This document shows positions 16,125 to 24,102 of a DNA stretch of 64,000 nucleotides, one piece after another. Origin of the DNA: Arthrobacter sp. zg-Y1110 (GTDB lineage Bacteria; Actinomycetota; Actinomycetes; Actinomycetales; Micrococcaceae); NCBI RefSeq assembly GCF_025244865.1, contig NZ_CP104273.1, forward strand, positions 186,001-250,000, written 5' to 3'. Within the stretch, counting starts at the first letter, position 1. Every line of letters begins with the position of its first letter. The position numbers and the translations under genes were made by a program. The notes under the pieces are model-generated. The model saw only the letters and a list, made by a program, of their open reading frames with translations, was not told where the DNA came from and did no database searches.

Positions 16125-16895
16125 CTACGGCTTCCAGGTGTCCTGGACGTTGCGGACGTTGATCTCTTCGCCGACGTAGAGGCTGTAGTCGTCCTCGTCC
16201 CGGTAGCGCCATACGTCCCGCATCGCGTCTTCTTCCTCATCCGGTACGGGCTCCCCGTCGGCATCAAAGATCTCCGTAGCTTCGAGGTCGTCCTCGTTGA
16301 TCAGGGTGAAGGATGCAGTACTGGGGCATTTGGTCTTCATGTCCTCAATAGCCATCAGCATGTAGCCGTGCTGGGCCTTTCGGCGGGTAATGAAGAATTC
16401 GTTCTCTGCTGCGGCGACGGCCTTCATGAACTCCGGGCCCGATGTAGGGGCGCCCGGCCCCTCGCGCTCTTCGCCCTGCCAGTCGTCGCGAATTTTCTGG
16501 ATGTCGACATCATCACCGATGTAGCCGGAGTAGTCGTCCTCGTCCCGGTACCGCCAGATGTCCCGCATCGCGTCTTTCTCCTCATCCGGTACGGGCTCTC
16601 CGTCGGCATCAAGGATCTCCGTGGCTTCGAGGTCGTCCTCGTTGATCAGGGTGAAGGATGCAGCACTGGGGCACTGCTGCTCCATCTCGTTGATTGCCAT
16701 CAGTATGTAGCCGTGCTGGACATGGCGCCGTGCCGCGTGGAAGTCGCCCTCAACCCGGAGCATCGTCTCCACGAATTCCGGGCCCGAGGTAGGGGCAGGG
16801 ACCGGGATGCCGATTTCCGGTTCGGAGTGGGCGGTGGTCGCAAACTGGCCGCCGGCGGGAATCCCCTGGGGCTGGCGGTTCATTGGTGTCGTCAT
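16125..16895 (-). CDS. tagged protein with internal duplication
   Basis: The 256-residue acidic protein opens with the tag PAGGQFATTAHSEPEI. Two repeats of about 108 residues follow (roughly 34-142 and 150-256). Each begins PTSGPEF and contains QHGY-LMAI, ASFTLINEDDLEATEI, DADGEPVPDEE and WRYRDEDDYS; the halves are about two-thirds identical. The domain also appears in the tagged proteins starting at 24102, 24785 and 36211. Function unknown. The start is 7 bp after the motif core CCGCACACAG. Confidence 0.7.
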   Translation of the reverse strand: MTTPMNRQPQGIPAGGQFATTAHSEPEIGIPVPAPTSGPEFVETMLRVEGDFHAARRHVQHGYILMAINEMEQQCPSAASFTLINEDDLEATEILDADGEPVPDEEKDAMRDIWRYRDEDDYSGYIGDDVDIQKIRDDWQGEEREGPGAPTSGPEFMKAVAAAENEFFITRRKAQHGYMLMAIEDMKTKCPSTASFTLINEDDLEATEIFDADGEPVPDEEEDAMRDVWRYRDEDDYSLYVGEEINVRNVQDTWKP

Positions 16896-16902
16896 GCCTT
16901 AT

Positions 16903-16912
16903 CTGTGTGCGG
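16903..16912 (-). promoter_or_regulatory. class I motif, CCGCACACAG subtype
   Basis: CCGCACACAGATAAGGC leads straight into the ATG at 16895. This is the subtype found ahead of tagged-protein genes. Confidence 0.65.
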
Positions 16913-16963
16913 CTGCCGGTCCGGAGGCGCATTCGGCTGCGGCGGGCAGGGACAGCTCATTGT

Positions 16964-16975
16964 CCGCACACATAA
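16964..16975 (+). promoter_or_regulatory. class I motif, plus strand
   Basis: CCGCACACATAA, divergent from the site at 16903 and about 37 bp upstream of the ATG at 17013. Confidence 0.6.
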
Positions 16976-17012
16976 GGGGTGCAACCAGCCACCAGTCGTC
17001 GAAGGCAGAACC

Positions 17013-17435
17013 ATGAGCGAGTCAGATCCCATCCAACCCAGGAAGAGCCCCTGCGGGTCGTGCCCTTACCGGTGCAACGTACCCTCGGGCGTCTGGGCTG
17101 AATCGGAGTACCGCAAGCTTCCCGCTTACGACGGCGAGATGCACGAGCAGACCTCCGTGTCCGTTTTCATGTGCCATCAGGCTGACGGCAAGGCGTGTTC
17201 AGGGTGGCTTGGCCACCGCGATCCCACCGACATGCTCGCAGTCCGGCTGGGACTGATGGCCGGGGACCTGGATCCGTCCTGCGCCGACTACACCACGACC
17301 GTGCCTCTGTTCGAGAGCGGAGAGGCAGCCGCAGAGCACGGCATGGCCCGGGTCAGTGAGCCAGGAGATGACGCAGCTGCGGTTATTAACAAGCTCGTCC
17401 GCCAGAAGGAAGCGCGGGCAGAACATGGCCGGTAA
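17013..17435 (+). CDS. DUF6283-like Cys-rich protein
   Basis: The 140-residue protein has the hallmarks of DUF6283: SPCGSCPYR near the N-terminus, SGVWAESEYRKLPAYDG, then FMCHQADGKACSGWL. The four cysteines and one His would bind a metal. It is a common actinophage and plasmid protein of unknown role. The start at 17013 follows GAAGGCAGAACC; a longer frame upstream is antisense to the tagged gene and was discarded. Its 3' end overlaps the next gene by 11 bp. Confidence 0.75.
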   Translation: MSESDPIQPRKSPCGSCPYRCNVPSGVWAESEYRKLPAYDGEMHEQTSVSVFMCHQADGKACSGWLGHRDPTDMLAVRLGLMAGDLDPSCADYTTTVPLFESGEAAAEHGMARVSEPGDDAAAVINKLVRQKEARAEHGR

Positions 17436-17601
17436 GAAGATCCGAAAGAAGCATGCCTGGGCCAACCCCGAGCTGGCCGCGGCGATGCGTGAACTCCGCC
17501 GTTCAAGCGCCGCACAGCGGCACACGCCGAAACCCCGAAAGGGATCGCGTCAGGACAGGCTCAAGAGAGCCATCCGCGACCAGGGAACAGCCAAAGACTG
17601 A
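17425..17601 (+). CDS. small basic protein, 58 aa
   Basis: The frame overlaps the end of the DUF6283-like gene and begins MAGKKIRKKHAW. It is very rich in Lys and Arg throughout (RQDRLKRAIRDQ), consistent with nucleic-acid binding. Translational coupling to the upstream gene is the main support. Confidence 0.55.
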   Translation: MAGKKIRKKHAWANPELAAAMRELRRSSAAQRHTPKPRKGSRQDRLKRAIRDQGTAKD

Positions 17602-17661
17602 AGCCCGCTCTCCGTGAACCGGAGGGGATGACCACCAACCGCTACCCCTAGGAGTAGAAGA

Positions 17662-18015
17662 ATGAGCAAGCACATCGGCTACATCGCAGCAAAGCCCGCG
17701 GACGTTGCCGCCCTGGTCCACGCACCCGCCCAGGCGGGGTCAGTGGAGGTCTACCCGAGCATCGTCTCGGCATGGGCGGCATTGACCAACGACCCCGGCA
17801 GCTCGGTATACGAGGTAACCGTCACGCTGCAGGCCGGCGAGAGCTTTTCGGCCGGCACCACGTACAGCTCCGACCGCTTCGACACGTTCCTGGACGCCTA
17901 CAACCACGGCGCCGCAATGAACGGCGGTGTCACCATCGAGACGCGCTCTGAAGGCGAAATCAGCCTCCGTGAGCGGATCACTGTGGGCCCGCAGGTATCC
18001 ATCGTCGGCTGGTAG
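17662..18015 (+). CDS. hypothetical protein
   Basis: The 117-residue protein follows CCCTAGGAGTAGAAG. It is strand-rich (SSVYEVTVTLQAGESFSAG, GGVTIETRSEGEISLRERI) and not recognised. It could be a single-domain beta-sandwich. It ends at a strong bidirectional terminator facing the NAD operon. Confidence 0.6.
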   Translation: MSKHIGYIAAKPADVAALVHAPAQAGSVEVYPSIVSAWAALTNDPGSSVYEVTVTLQAGESFSAGTTYSSDRFDTFLDAYNHGAAMNGGVTIETRSEGEISLRERITVGPQVSIVGW

Positions 18016-18025
18016 CCCCTGGACA

Positions 18026-18067
18026 GCAGAAAGCCCCCGCATCGACTCCGGTGCGGGGGCTTTCTGC
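18026..18067. terminator. bidirectional terminator
   Basis: A 16-bp stem (GCAGAAAGCCCCCGCA and its complement) with a 10-nt loop lies between convergent genes. It ends the NAD operon from the right. Confidence 0.9.
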
Positions 18068-18068
18068 G

Positions 18069-18719
18069 TCAGGCCTGCTTCCAGGACCATCCGGCTGCCG
18101 GCCGGCCGCGGCCCGAGGGCGCCGCCGCTTCCGCCGTCTTCACCAAGGCAGTGTTCTTGGCCAGGTCCCGCCCCAGGTTGCTGGTGACCGGTTCGGGGCG
18201 CCCGGCAGCTGCAGCCAGTTCGCGTGCCAGGCGTGCCGCGGACGCCGTCGTGAACCGCTCCCCCACCAGGGCGCGGGTCAGCGCCGCATCCACCCAGAGT
18301 GCATCCAGGACGGCCCCCGCGGTGCGGGCAATGATGGAGTCATGATCGAAGGGCAGCCCCTTGGCGGCCGCCGCGCGCACCTTGTGCGCCCCTTCGCGGT
18401 CCAGGTTCGCCTGCGGATCCAGGATGACTGCGTGGACTATGGTCAGCGTCGGCCCGCGCGGGTCACGGTCGGGATTGTCGAACACTCCGGCACCGGTGAT
18501 GTTCCGGATGGATTCCGCTCCGATGCCCGCTTTGGTGTCCAGTGCGCGCATCGCTGCTTCGGCCAGCCGCTCGTTCGGGGTCAGCAGAACGCCCGGCAGA
18601 GCCGCCTGCCCCAGGAACGGCTCAAAGACCCGTTCGGCAAGGACGATCTCCAGGACACCGTCCCGGAACAGGAAGGGGACGGTGTCGATGGAAACCAGCG
18701 GCTGCTGCGGGAGGGTCAT
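18069..18719 (-). CDS. NrtR-like Nudix transcription regulator
   Basis: The 216-residue protein has a Nudix fold (residues 5-140; LEIVLAERVFEPFLGQAALPG as strands) whose box reads GVLLTPNERLAEAAMRAL then DTKAGI. The catalytic REUxEE glutamates are gone, so hydrolysis is unlikely. Residues 145-210 fit the NrtR winged helix (ERFTTASAARLARELA...GRGRPAAGW). NrtR proteins sense ADP-ribose and repress NAD salvage genes. It is the last gene of the NAD operon and overlaps the NAMPT gene by 4 bp, which supports that role. A divergent ADP-ribose pyrophosphatase is the alternative. Confidence 0.7.
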   Translation of the reverse strand: MTLPQQPLVSIDTVPFLFRDGVLEIVLAERVFEPFLGQAALPGVLLTPNERLAEAAMRALDTKAGIGAESIRNITGAGVFDNPDRDPRGPTLTIVHAVILDPQANLDREGAHKVRAAAAKGLPFDHDSIIARTAGAVLDALWVDAALTRALVGERFTTASAARLARELAAAAGRPEPVTSNLGRDLAKNTALVKTAEAAAPSGRGRPAAGWSWKQA

Positions 18720-20251
18720 GATGCGATGTTACCGAGCACTGCGCGGACGTCGGCGAAGGACTGGCGGCGGATGAACTGTCCGTTGGCCCAGACGGGCTGC
18801 AGCAGGGAGTTCTCCTCCTCTTCCGGGGTGGCCTTCTCGATGAGCATCAGCTCAAAGTTGTCGTCGTAGTGGACTGCCAGGCGGCCGGTGGCTGAACGCT
18901 TGGCGCCCTTGGCGGTGATCGGGTCCTTGAAGACGTTGCGCGGCTCGTCGTTGACCTCGATGTAGGTGACCTTGATGGCGGAGGAGAAGGTGTCGCGGGT
19001 GTTGTACTGGTAGGTGAACGATCCGACGCCCAGGACGATGTTCTCGGCGGCGTAGCCTTCCTTTTCCAGGCGGGCAGTGATGTCCGCGGCGCGCTCGGGG
19101 GTGATGGAGTCCCCGTACATGACGCGGACGTTATTCAGGACCTTGTAGCCGGCCTCGTTGAGGGTGTGACCGAACTCGGCGTCGAGCAGGCGCACGACTC
19201 CGTAGTAGGCCGGGTGGCTCTGATAGGTCTTCACTTCTGCCGTGAACACAGCGCCGGGGCGGGTGGAGGTGCCGCAGACGATGTCGGCCGGGTCGCCGGA
19301 GTCAGGACGGATGACGACGTTGCCCTCGCGGGCGGTGATGATGTCCTTCAGGCTTGGCAGGATCTCGAGCAGGACATTCCACAGGTCGTAGCCGTCGGAG
19401 ACCAGGGAGATGTTGCCGGTCGGGTTGGCTTCGAGGATGTGGCGGAAGGTTTCCTCTTCGCCTTCCGGCCCGCCGGAGCACATGACAGCGTGCTCGGAAG
19501 CCGGGATGGAACCGAGCACCTGGCCGTTGTCGGTGCCGAAGGAGGAGCTGTAGTAGCGGCGGACAAAGTCCATGGCACCCAGGGAGTCCGAGCCCTTGAA
19601 GGAAAGCAGGTGGGCAGCGCCTGATGCTGCAGCGGCGTCGAGGCCTGCCATGCCGCGGAAGGAGAAGTCGTGCAGCTGCCAGTCGACGAATCCAGCGTCC
19701 GTGCCGGTCTTCTCGGCGGCGGCGTCCAGGATGCGGCGGTACTTGTCGGCGATGGTGGCCGAGGTGGAGGGCTGCCAGATGGAGGCGCTCAGGGCGGTCT
19801 CAATGTAGTTGACCAGCCAGAAGAACTCCGGCTCGGTGGATTCGACGGTGACCGACGGGACCAGCAGGGGTACGCGGGTGCCTTCGGGGAGGGCACGGAA
19901 GATCAGCGGCAGGTAGCCCTTGCGGTGCAGTGCGCGGATGTGGTCGGAGCCGATGTTGTTCGGGCCCAGGATGTCGTTGAGGCCGGCCTGGTATTCGGCA
20001 ACGGCTTCGTCTTCATCGGCGTCGAAGAACGGGGCGAAGGCTTCGATGCAGTACTTCTGCAGGAAGGCCTGCAGGCCGAAGTGCACGACGTGGTCCACAC
20101 CGTCCAGGCGGGATCCGCGGTTGGTGAAGTTGGAGAGGACCTTGGTGGTGCCCTGGGGGTACATGTGGATGTGGCCGAGCTTGTAGGCGTCCGTCTGGAA
20201 GAGGGCGTCGGTGACAGCGGGAGCGGTCAGTTCCTTGGTGGCGGTCGTCAT
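18716..20251 (-). CDS. nadV: nicotinamide phosphoribosyltransferase family
   Basis: The 511-residue protein has the length and motifs of NAMPT/NadV: TDAYKLGHIHMYPQGT at the N-terminus, LHDFSFRGMAG near residue 200, the catalytic-His region SIPASEHAV near 247, SDGYDLWN near 285 and the phosphoribosyl-binding IRPDSGDP near 310. It would make NMN from nicotinamide and PRPP. The alternative is a Namat enzyme joining nicotinamide to ADP-ribose-pyrophosphate, since both belong to this family. Its neighbour is a PRPP-synthetase-like gene 10 bp upstream, as in phage NAD-restoring operons. Confidence 0.9.
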   Translation of the reverse strand: MTTATKELTAPAVTDALFQTDAYKLGHIHMYPQGTTKVLSNFTNRGSRLDGVDHVVHFGLQAFLQKYCIEAFAPFFDADEDEAVAEYQAGLNDILGPNNIGSDHIRALHRKGYLPLIFRALPEGTRVPLLVPSVTVESTEPEFFWLVNYIETALSASIWQPSTSATIADKYRRILDAAAEKTGTDAGFVDWQLHDFSFRGMAGLDAAAASGAAHLLSFKGSDSLGAMDFVRRYYSSSFGTDNGQVLGSIPASEHAVMCSGGPEGEEETFRHILEANPTGNISLVSDGYDLWNVLLEILPSLKDIITAREGNVVIRPDSGDPADIVCGTSTRPGAVFTAEVKTYQSHPAYYGVVRLLDAEFGHTLNEAGYKVLNNVRVMYGDSITPERAADITARLEKEGYAAENIVLGVGSFTYQYNTRDTFSSAIKVTYIEVNDEPRNVFKDPITAKGAKRSATGRLAVHYDDNFELMLIEKATPEEEENSLLQPVWANGQFIRRQSFADVRAVLGNIAS

Positions 20252-20261
20252 TGGTGGCTCC

Positions 20262-21077
20262 TTAGATGAGGTGGGAGATCAGAGGGGTGATGTTCGCGGC
20301 GACGTCGGGGTTGGCGGCGCCGGGGTGTGAATCTGTGGTGTAGATGGTTCCGTAGGCGGCCTTGAGCTGGCCGGCGTTGCCGGAGAAGACTCCGTGGCTG
20401 ACCCACAGGTCCAGGCGGTCCGGTCCGAGTCCGGTGGCGGCGGCCAGGCCCATGAAGGTTCCGCCGCCGTCGCAGATGTCGTCGACGACCAGGAAGCGGC
20501 CTTCGGCAGGCAGTTCCTCGCAGGTGAATCCGGAGAGCTTGCCGGTGGTGAAATCCCGGTGCTTGGCAGCGTGGAAGAGGGGCAGGCCCAGGGCTTCGGC
20601 GGTGATGGCCGTGCGGGTCTTGGCTCCCTCATCGGGGCAGATGACGCCGGCGTATAAGTCCAGCTCGGTGTGCACCGCGCGGCGGATAACGTCCTCGGCG
20701 CCCACAACCCGGAGGTTGTTGACCAGGGCCGGCATGACGGGCGAGTGCGGGTCGAAGCAGACGACCTCGTCGGCGTTCATGGCGTTGATCAGGTTGGCGT
20801 ACACCTTGGCACCGAAGGGGTTGCCGCGGTCCTGCCGGGCGCCGGGCATATACGGGATGAGTGCCTTAACCTTGTGGCCGCCCTGGTGGGCGTAGTCGAT
20901 CCACATGGCCGCGCTCATGTACTCGTTGGCGTCTGCGCCGGTGAGGTAGAGGTACAGCGGCGTTTCTCCGGCGGCTGCATCGGTCTTGATGTGAGCTTCT
21001 CCGGCGGGGAAGGTCATGGCGATGGCGGCCGAGTGAACCGTGAATCCCTGCGGGACCTGGGCGAATGTCTTGAGCAT
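20262..21077 (-). CDS. PRPP-synthetase-like (Prs or ADP-ribose-PP synthetase)
   Basis: The 271-residue protein starts at 21077, where GTGGAGGC precedes the ATG. It has the Prs motifs IPYMPGARQDR near residue 80, DPHS near 108, and the phosphoribosyl-binding loop FLVVDDICDGGGT near 195. It is about 40 residues shorter than housekeeping Prs, mainly at the N-terminus and in the flexible loop. It would pyrophosphorylate ribose-5-phosphate to feed the NAMPT next door, or ADP-ribose if this is a two-enzyme NAD-restoring pathway. Sequence alone does not decide. Confidence 0.85.
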   Translation of the reverse strand: MLKTFAQVPQGFTVHSAAIAMTFPAGEAHIKTDAAAGETPLYLYLTGADANEYMSAAMWIDYAHQGGHKVKALIPYMPGARQDRGNPFGAKVYANLINAMNADEVVCFDPHSPVMPALVNNLRVVGAEDVIRRAVHTELDLYAGVICPDEGAKTRTAITAEALGLPLFHAAKHRDFTTGKLSGFTCEELPAEGRFLVVDDICDGGGTFMGLAAATGLGPDRLDLWVSHGVFSGNAGQLKAAYGTIYTTDSHPGAANPDVAANITPLISHLI

Positions 21078-21089
21078 GCCTCCACTGTA

Positions 21090-21119
21090 CATGAATAATC
21101 TTCAGATGATGATAATTAC
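21090..21119. promoter_or_regulatory. AT-rich promoter/operator of NAD operon
   Basis: A strikingly AT-rich patch lies just upstream of the Prs-like start. It contains TCTTCAGATGA, an imperfect palindrome of form TCnTCnGAnGA, and minus-sense GATTAT/TATTCAT that can serve as a -10. Its position fits an operator for the NrtR-like protein. Confidence 0.5.
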
Positions 21120-21132
21120 CTGACGAGGGGTA

Positions 21133-21160
21133 TTTTGTTTCGCCGCGGCCCGGATAAACT
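21133..21160 (+). promoter_or_regulatory. host-type promoter of leaderless gene
   Basis: TTTTGT, 16 bp, then TAAACT, a good actinobacterial -10, ends 7 bp before the ATG at 21168. That spacing is typical of leaderless transcripts. It differs from the element-specific motifs elsewhere in the window. Confidence 0.55.
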
Positions 21161-21167
21161 CACCCCT

Positions 21168-21419
21168 ATGTCAGAACCGAACCTTGATAAGAGCCTCTTC
21201 GCGGGACCGCCACGCCCCGAATCCCGCATCGACGAACTGCTCGGCCTCCTGGCAGCGGACTGGAAGCGATCCGGATCCGACCAGCGCTTCTTCCAGTACG
21301 TGGAGAACCTCCGGTACCGGCTCGGCGTCCAGTCCGACGCCTACTTCTACGAAGACGATGCCCTCATCAGCTATCTGACGGCGGAGGCCGGCCCCGCCGG
21401 GACCGGCGCCTCAAGCTGA
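21168..21419 (+). CDS. small hypothetical protein, 83 aa
   Basis: The protein contains ESRIDELLGLLAADWKRSGSDQR and FFQYVENLRYRLGVQSDAYF followed by YEDDALISYL. It resembles a short bacterial family seen in phages and plasmids whose members read W..xPDxRxxQxxxNL and end in a D-rich helix. Function unknown. It diverges from the NAD operon and its predicted mRNA is leaderless. Confidence 0.65.
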   Translation: MSEPNLDKSLFAGPPRPESRIDELLGLLAADWKRSGSDQRFFQYVENLRYRLGVQSDAYFYEDDALISYLTAEAGPAGTGASS

Positions 21420-21432
21420 CTCCGGAAGTCCG

Positions 21433-22389
21433 CTAGCAGCCCGCCCTGTCCCAGTCATAGGTCTTGCCCAGAAGCCGGTCCGCTTCATCCAGATGGTTGC
21501 GGACGTCCTGTGTGACGCTCGAGAGCGCGCTATGCTCTTCCTGGACGGCGTGGATCCTCTCCCGTGCGCCCTGGACGGCTGCGATCCGATCCTCCCGTGA
21601 CCCGGCCTGCTCGATCTCCTCGGGCAGGTGCCTGATGGCATCGGCAGAGTCTGTGTGCATGGCGGAAACCGGCCACCCTGCCCGGGCATCGCTCAGGAGA
21701 TCAAACCGCAGGTCGGCAATGGCATTCGCTGCCATGGCCGCCCGGGCGTCTTCAGGGGTGAGACCAGTACGCCTCCCCACGGTTACAGGCCGGCCGCGGA
21801 GCTGATCTGCCTGGGCTGCACTCCATCGCCCCTGCTCCCTGACCCCGTAGTCGAAGTCGAATGCTTCGGTGGCCCCTGTCCGGATTCGGTCCTTGTGTTC
21901 GATGTACCGCTGCAGGTATTCCAGCCGTCCGTCGGCGCGCCGCAGCGCACGGTCGTCACTGTGCCCTTCAGCACGGAAACCGTCGGCCAGCCGGGTGCGG
22001 AACAGCCCGATGGTCTCTGCGGCAGTCCATGCATCTCCTGCCCCCTGGATCTGTACGGGCAGTTCAGCCAGCAGGGTCGAGACGGTCCGGTGTGCTTCGG
22101 CCTCCTTCACGTTGCCCCTGGCCTGGCATCCGACCGCGAGAGCCACCTGCAGCTCGGTTTCCTCCATCACCTCGATGGCCATGGCGGCATTTACAGCCTT
22201 CTCCGGATCGCTGTAGACCTTCCCGGCCTCGTGGATGAGTGCCTGGGTGCGGTCACTGCCGGTCGGCCCCAGAATGACGGATCCGGCTTCGGGCTTCGAC
22301 TCGGCTGCGAACTGACCTCCGGAAGGCACCCCCTGGGGCTGTCGTCTGCGGAGGTTGTCGTTGGCGCCGTTGCGCTTGAAGATGTTCAT
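21433..22389 (-). CDS. tagged helical protein
   Basis: The 318-residue protein opens with a basic segment (MNIFKRNGANDNLRRRQPQG) and the tag PSGGQFAAESKPEAGSVIL. The rest is almost entirely helical with many Ala, Glu and Arg, and ends in probable coiled coil (IAAVQGARERIHAVQEEHSA). No catalytic motif is seen. The start is fixed by the class I core seven bases upstream (CCGCACACAGGAGGGC). Confidence 0.65.
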   Translation of the reverse strand: MNIFKRNGANDNLRRRQPQGVPSGGQFAAESKPEAGSVILGPTGSDRTQALIHEAGKVYSDPEKAVNAAMAIEVMEETELQVALAVGCQARGNVKEAEAHRTVSTLLAELPVQIQGAGDAWTAAETIGLFRTRLADGFRAEGHSDDRALRRADGRLEYLQRYIEHKDRIRTGATEAFDFDYGVREQGRWSAAQADQLRGRPVTVGRRTGLTPEDARAAMAANAIADLRFDLLSDARAGWPVSAMHTDSADAIRHLPEEIEQAGSREDRIAAVQGARERIHAVQEEHSALSSVTQDVRNHLDEADRLLGKTYDWDRAGC

Positions 22390-22395
22390 GCCCTC

Positions 22396-22405
22396 CTGTG
22401 TGCGG
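22396..22405 (-). promoter_or_regulatory. class I motif, CCGCACACAG subtype
   Basis: The core merges with a Shine-Dalgarno-like AGGAGGGC before the ATG at 22389. The site is almost identical to the one at 36195 on the other strand. Confidence 0.65.
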
Positions 22406-22432
22406 CCGGGCCGGGATTCACCCAGGTACCCG

Positions 22433-22897
22433 CTACGGGCGCCATTGCCTCAGCCCGGTGTCGATCCCGTATCCGCCCCGGCCCTGCGGCAGGTCCTTGG
22501 GCGGGATGAGTCCTACAGAGCGGGCCCACTTCTTCAGGGTTCCCATCGTGTGGTTGCGGGTCCAGAAGAAGTACCAGTCCGGGACTCCGGATCCGCGGTA
22601 GGGGTTCCGGTATCCGTGGGCAATGAAGGCGGCCTTGTCGTCGAACCGGACCATGGTCTCTTCCAGCCGCGGTGCGCGCGGGCAGGTGACGGCAGCGCCG
22701 GCCCATTCGGGGTAGTTCTCCAGGGTGAAATAGGAGTACAGCCGGACCAGATCCTGGTCATCGCAGTCTTCGTACACTGCGGTCCTGCCCTCCCAATGCC
22801 ACAGGTCAGGGTAGAGGTGTCCGTCGCGGAAGACGGAATTTCCCACGGCCGCCCATGCCTCGTCGGGGATGGTGCGGGAGGTGGTTGCGTCGTTCAT
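22433..22897 (-). CDS. hypothetical protein
   Basis: The 154-residue protein is unrecognised. It is acidic in the middle (YEDCDDQDLVRLYSYFTLENY), rich in Trp and Tyr, and has WYFFWTRNHTMGTLKKWARSVG near the C-terminus, resembling a small DNA- or ligand-binding module. CATGAGGAGAATCC precedes the ATG. No class I motif is visible directly upstream, so it may be read from upstream genes. Confidence 0.6.
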   Translation of the reverse strand: MNDATTSRTIPDEAWAAVGNSVFRDGHLYPDLWHWEGRTAVYEDCDDQDLVRLYSYFTLENYPEWAGAAVTCPRAPRLEETMVRFDDKAAFIAHGYRNPYRGSGVPDWYFFWTRNHTMGTLKKWARSVGLIPPKDLPQGRGGYGIDTGLRQWRP

Positions 22898-22983
22898 GGA
22901 TTCTCCTCATGGTTGGTGCCTTGCCGGCCGGGAAGTTGGCCCTCCCGAAGGAAGTCGATACAGCCTGCTCCCGGGTAAGCGAA

Positions 22984-23009
22984 GGGCCCGCCCTGAAGAG
23001 GACGGGCCC
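22984..23009 (-). terminator. terminator of tagged-gene operon
   Basis: GGGCCCG...CGGGCCC immediately downstream of the stop at 23038. Confidence 0.65.
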
Positions 23010-23037
23010 GCCGGCACCGGCTGGCCGGGTGCTGTTG

Positions 23038-24102
23038 CTACTGGTCGATCGGGACGGCGGTGAAGCGGCGTGCAGGCGCGTAGTTCGTGTTGGAACGCGC
23101 TGTCTTCTCCGCATTGGCTGCCGAGGACGAGAAACCCCAGGCGGACCAGTTGCCGGCGTTGTAGGTGCCGTTGTCGATCTCGTCCACCGTTGACTGCGCC
23201 TTGTCGACATAGCCCTGCACCGTTGAACGGCGTTCCTTCAGGGCCGTCTTCATGGCCGGGAAGATCTTTTCGACGCGGTCAGGGTGGTATTTGCCGTCTT
23301 CGTCGTAGACGCCCTGGGTTTCCTGCTTCGAGTTGCCCCGGATCGTCTTCAGGACCGTCTTACCGTCCGTGGCGTAAGCACGGTACTCGTGGTTGTAGTA
23401 CACGGGGTTGCCCTGGCGGTCCACATCCGGGTCACCAACGGTCTTGAACCGCTGCACAGACCGTATCTTCAGAGGCTCGGCCAGCGCGGCGTCAATGTCG
23501 TCGATTTCCTTTTTGTGCTCATCCGCCTGAACCAGGGCAAGCTTCCGCACCATTTCCGTGTCCTCGGGGGATGCGATGATGGCGTGTGTGTAGCTCTTGG
23601 TCTTCGACGTCCTGTCCACGACCACGCCGTCCGGCAGCGTCACGAAGACGGTCCGGCCCTTCGAAGTGATCTTCGGCGATGTCGGGGACACCGTGTCGGG
23701 CTCCCACTTCCGGGCCTCGGCGAGGCCGACCGGTGTGTGAATGTACCCGACGCCGGCTTCACGGAGGTGCTTCACGATGTACTCGCGGTCATCCTCACCC
23801 AGCTGGTATCCGCGGGTGTCCCATGCGCGGGCGACAACGTAGCCTCCGTCTGCTTTGTCTAGGGTGAAGCTGGCAGCCTCGGGCAGACCTTCGTGGATGT
23901 TCCGGGCTGCAGCGGAAAGGCGCGCCTGATTCGCCAGGCCGCGGCCCTCGGTCGAACCGGCCTGGGCGTCGGCAAATTCGTGGAGGCGGGCGATGGTGTC
24001 TTCACCGGCGGCGCCCGAAAGCGCTACGGGCGCCTCCCCGTGGGTCTTGAAGCTGTACTGCCCGCCGGACTCACGCGGCTGGGGTGCGGTGTTGATGGTC
24101 AT
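23038..24102 (-). CDS. tagged protein with shared domain
   Basis: The 354-residue protein starts with the tag ESGGQYSFKTHGEAPVAL. Residues 55-110 hold the domain shared with other tagged proteins (LSAAARNIHEGLPEAASFTL...ARAWDTRGYQL). Residues 140-300 are a separate mixed region with GRTVFVTLPDGVVVD and KTVLKTIRG, and the C-terminus is Ser/Asn/Ala-rich. Its ATG overlaps the stop of the upstream tagged gene, so both come from the motif at 24792. Function unknown. Confidence 0.65.
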   Translation of the reverse strand: MTINTAPQPRESGGQYSFKTHGEAPVALSGAAGEDTIARLHEFADAQAGSTEGRGLANQARLSAAARNIHEGLPEAASFTLDKADGGYVVARAWDTRGYQLGEDDREYIVKHLREAGVGYIHTPVGLAEARKWEPDTVSPTSPKITSKGRTVFVTLPDGVVVDRTSKTKSYTHAIIASPEDTEMVRKLALVQADEHKKEIDDIDAALAEPLKIRSVQRFKTVGDPDVDRQGNPVYYNHEYRAYATDGKTVLKTIRGNSKQETQGVYDEDGKYHPDRVEKIFPAMKTALKERRSTVQGYVDKAQSTVDEIDNGTYNAGNWSAWGFSSSAANAEKTARSNTNYAPARRFTAVPIDQ

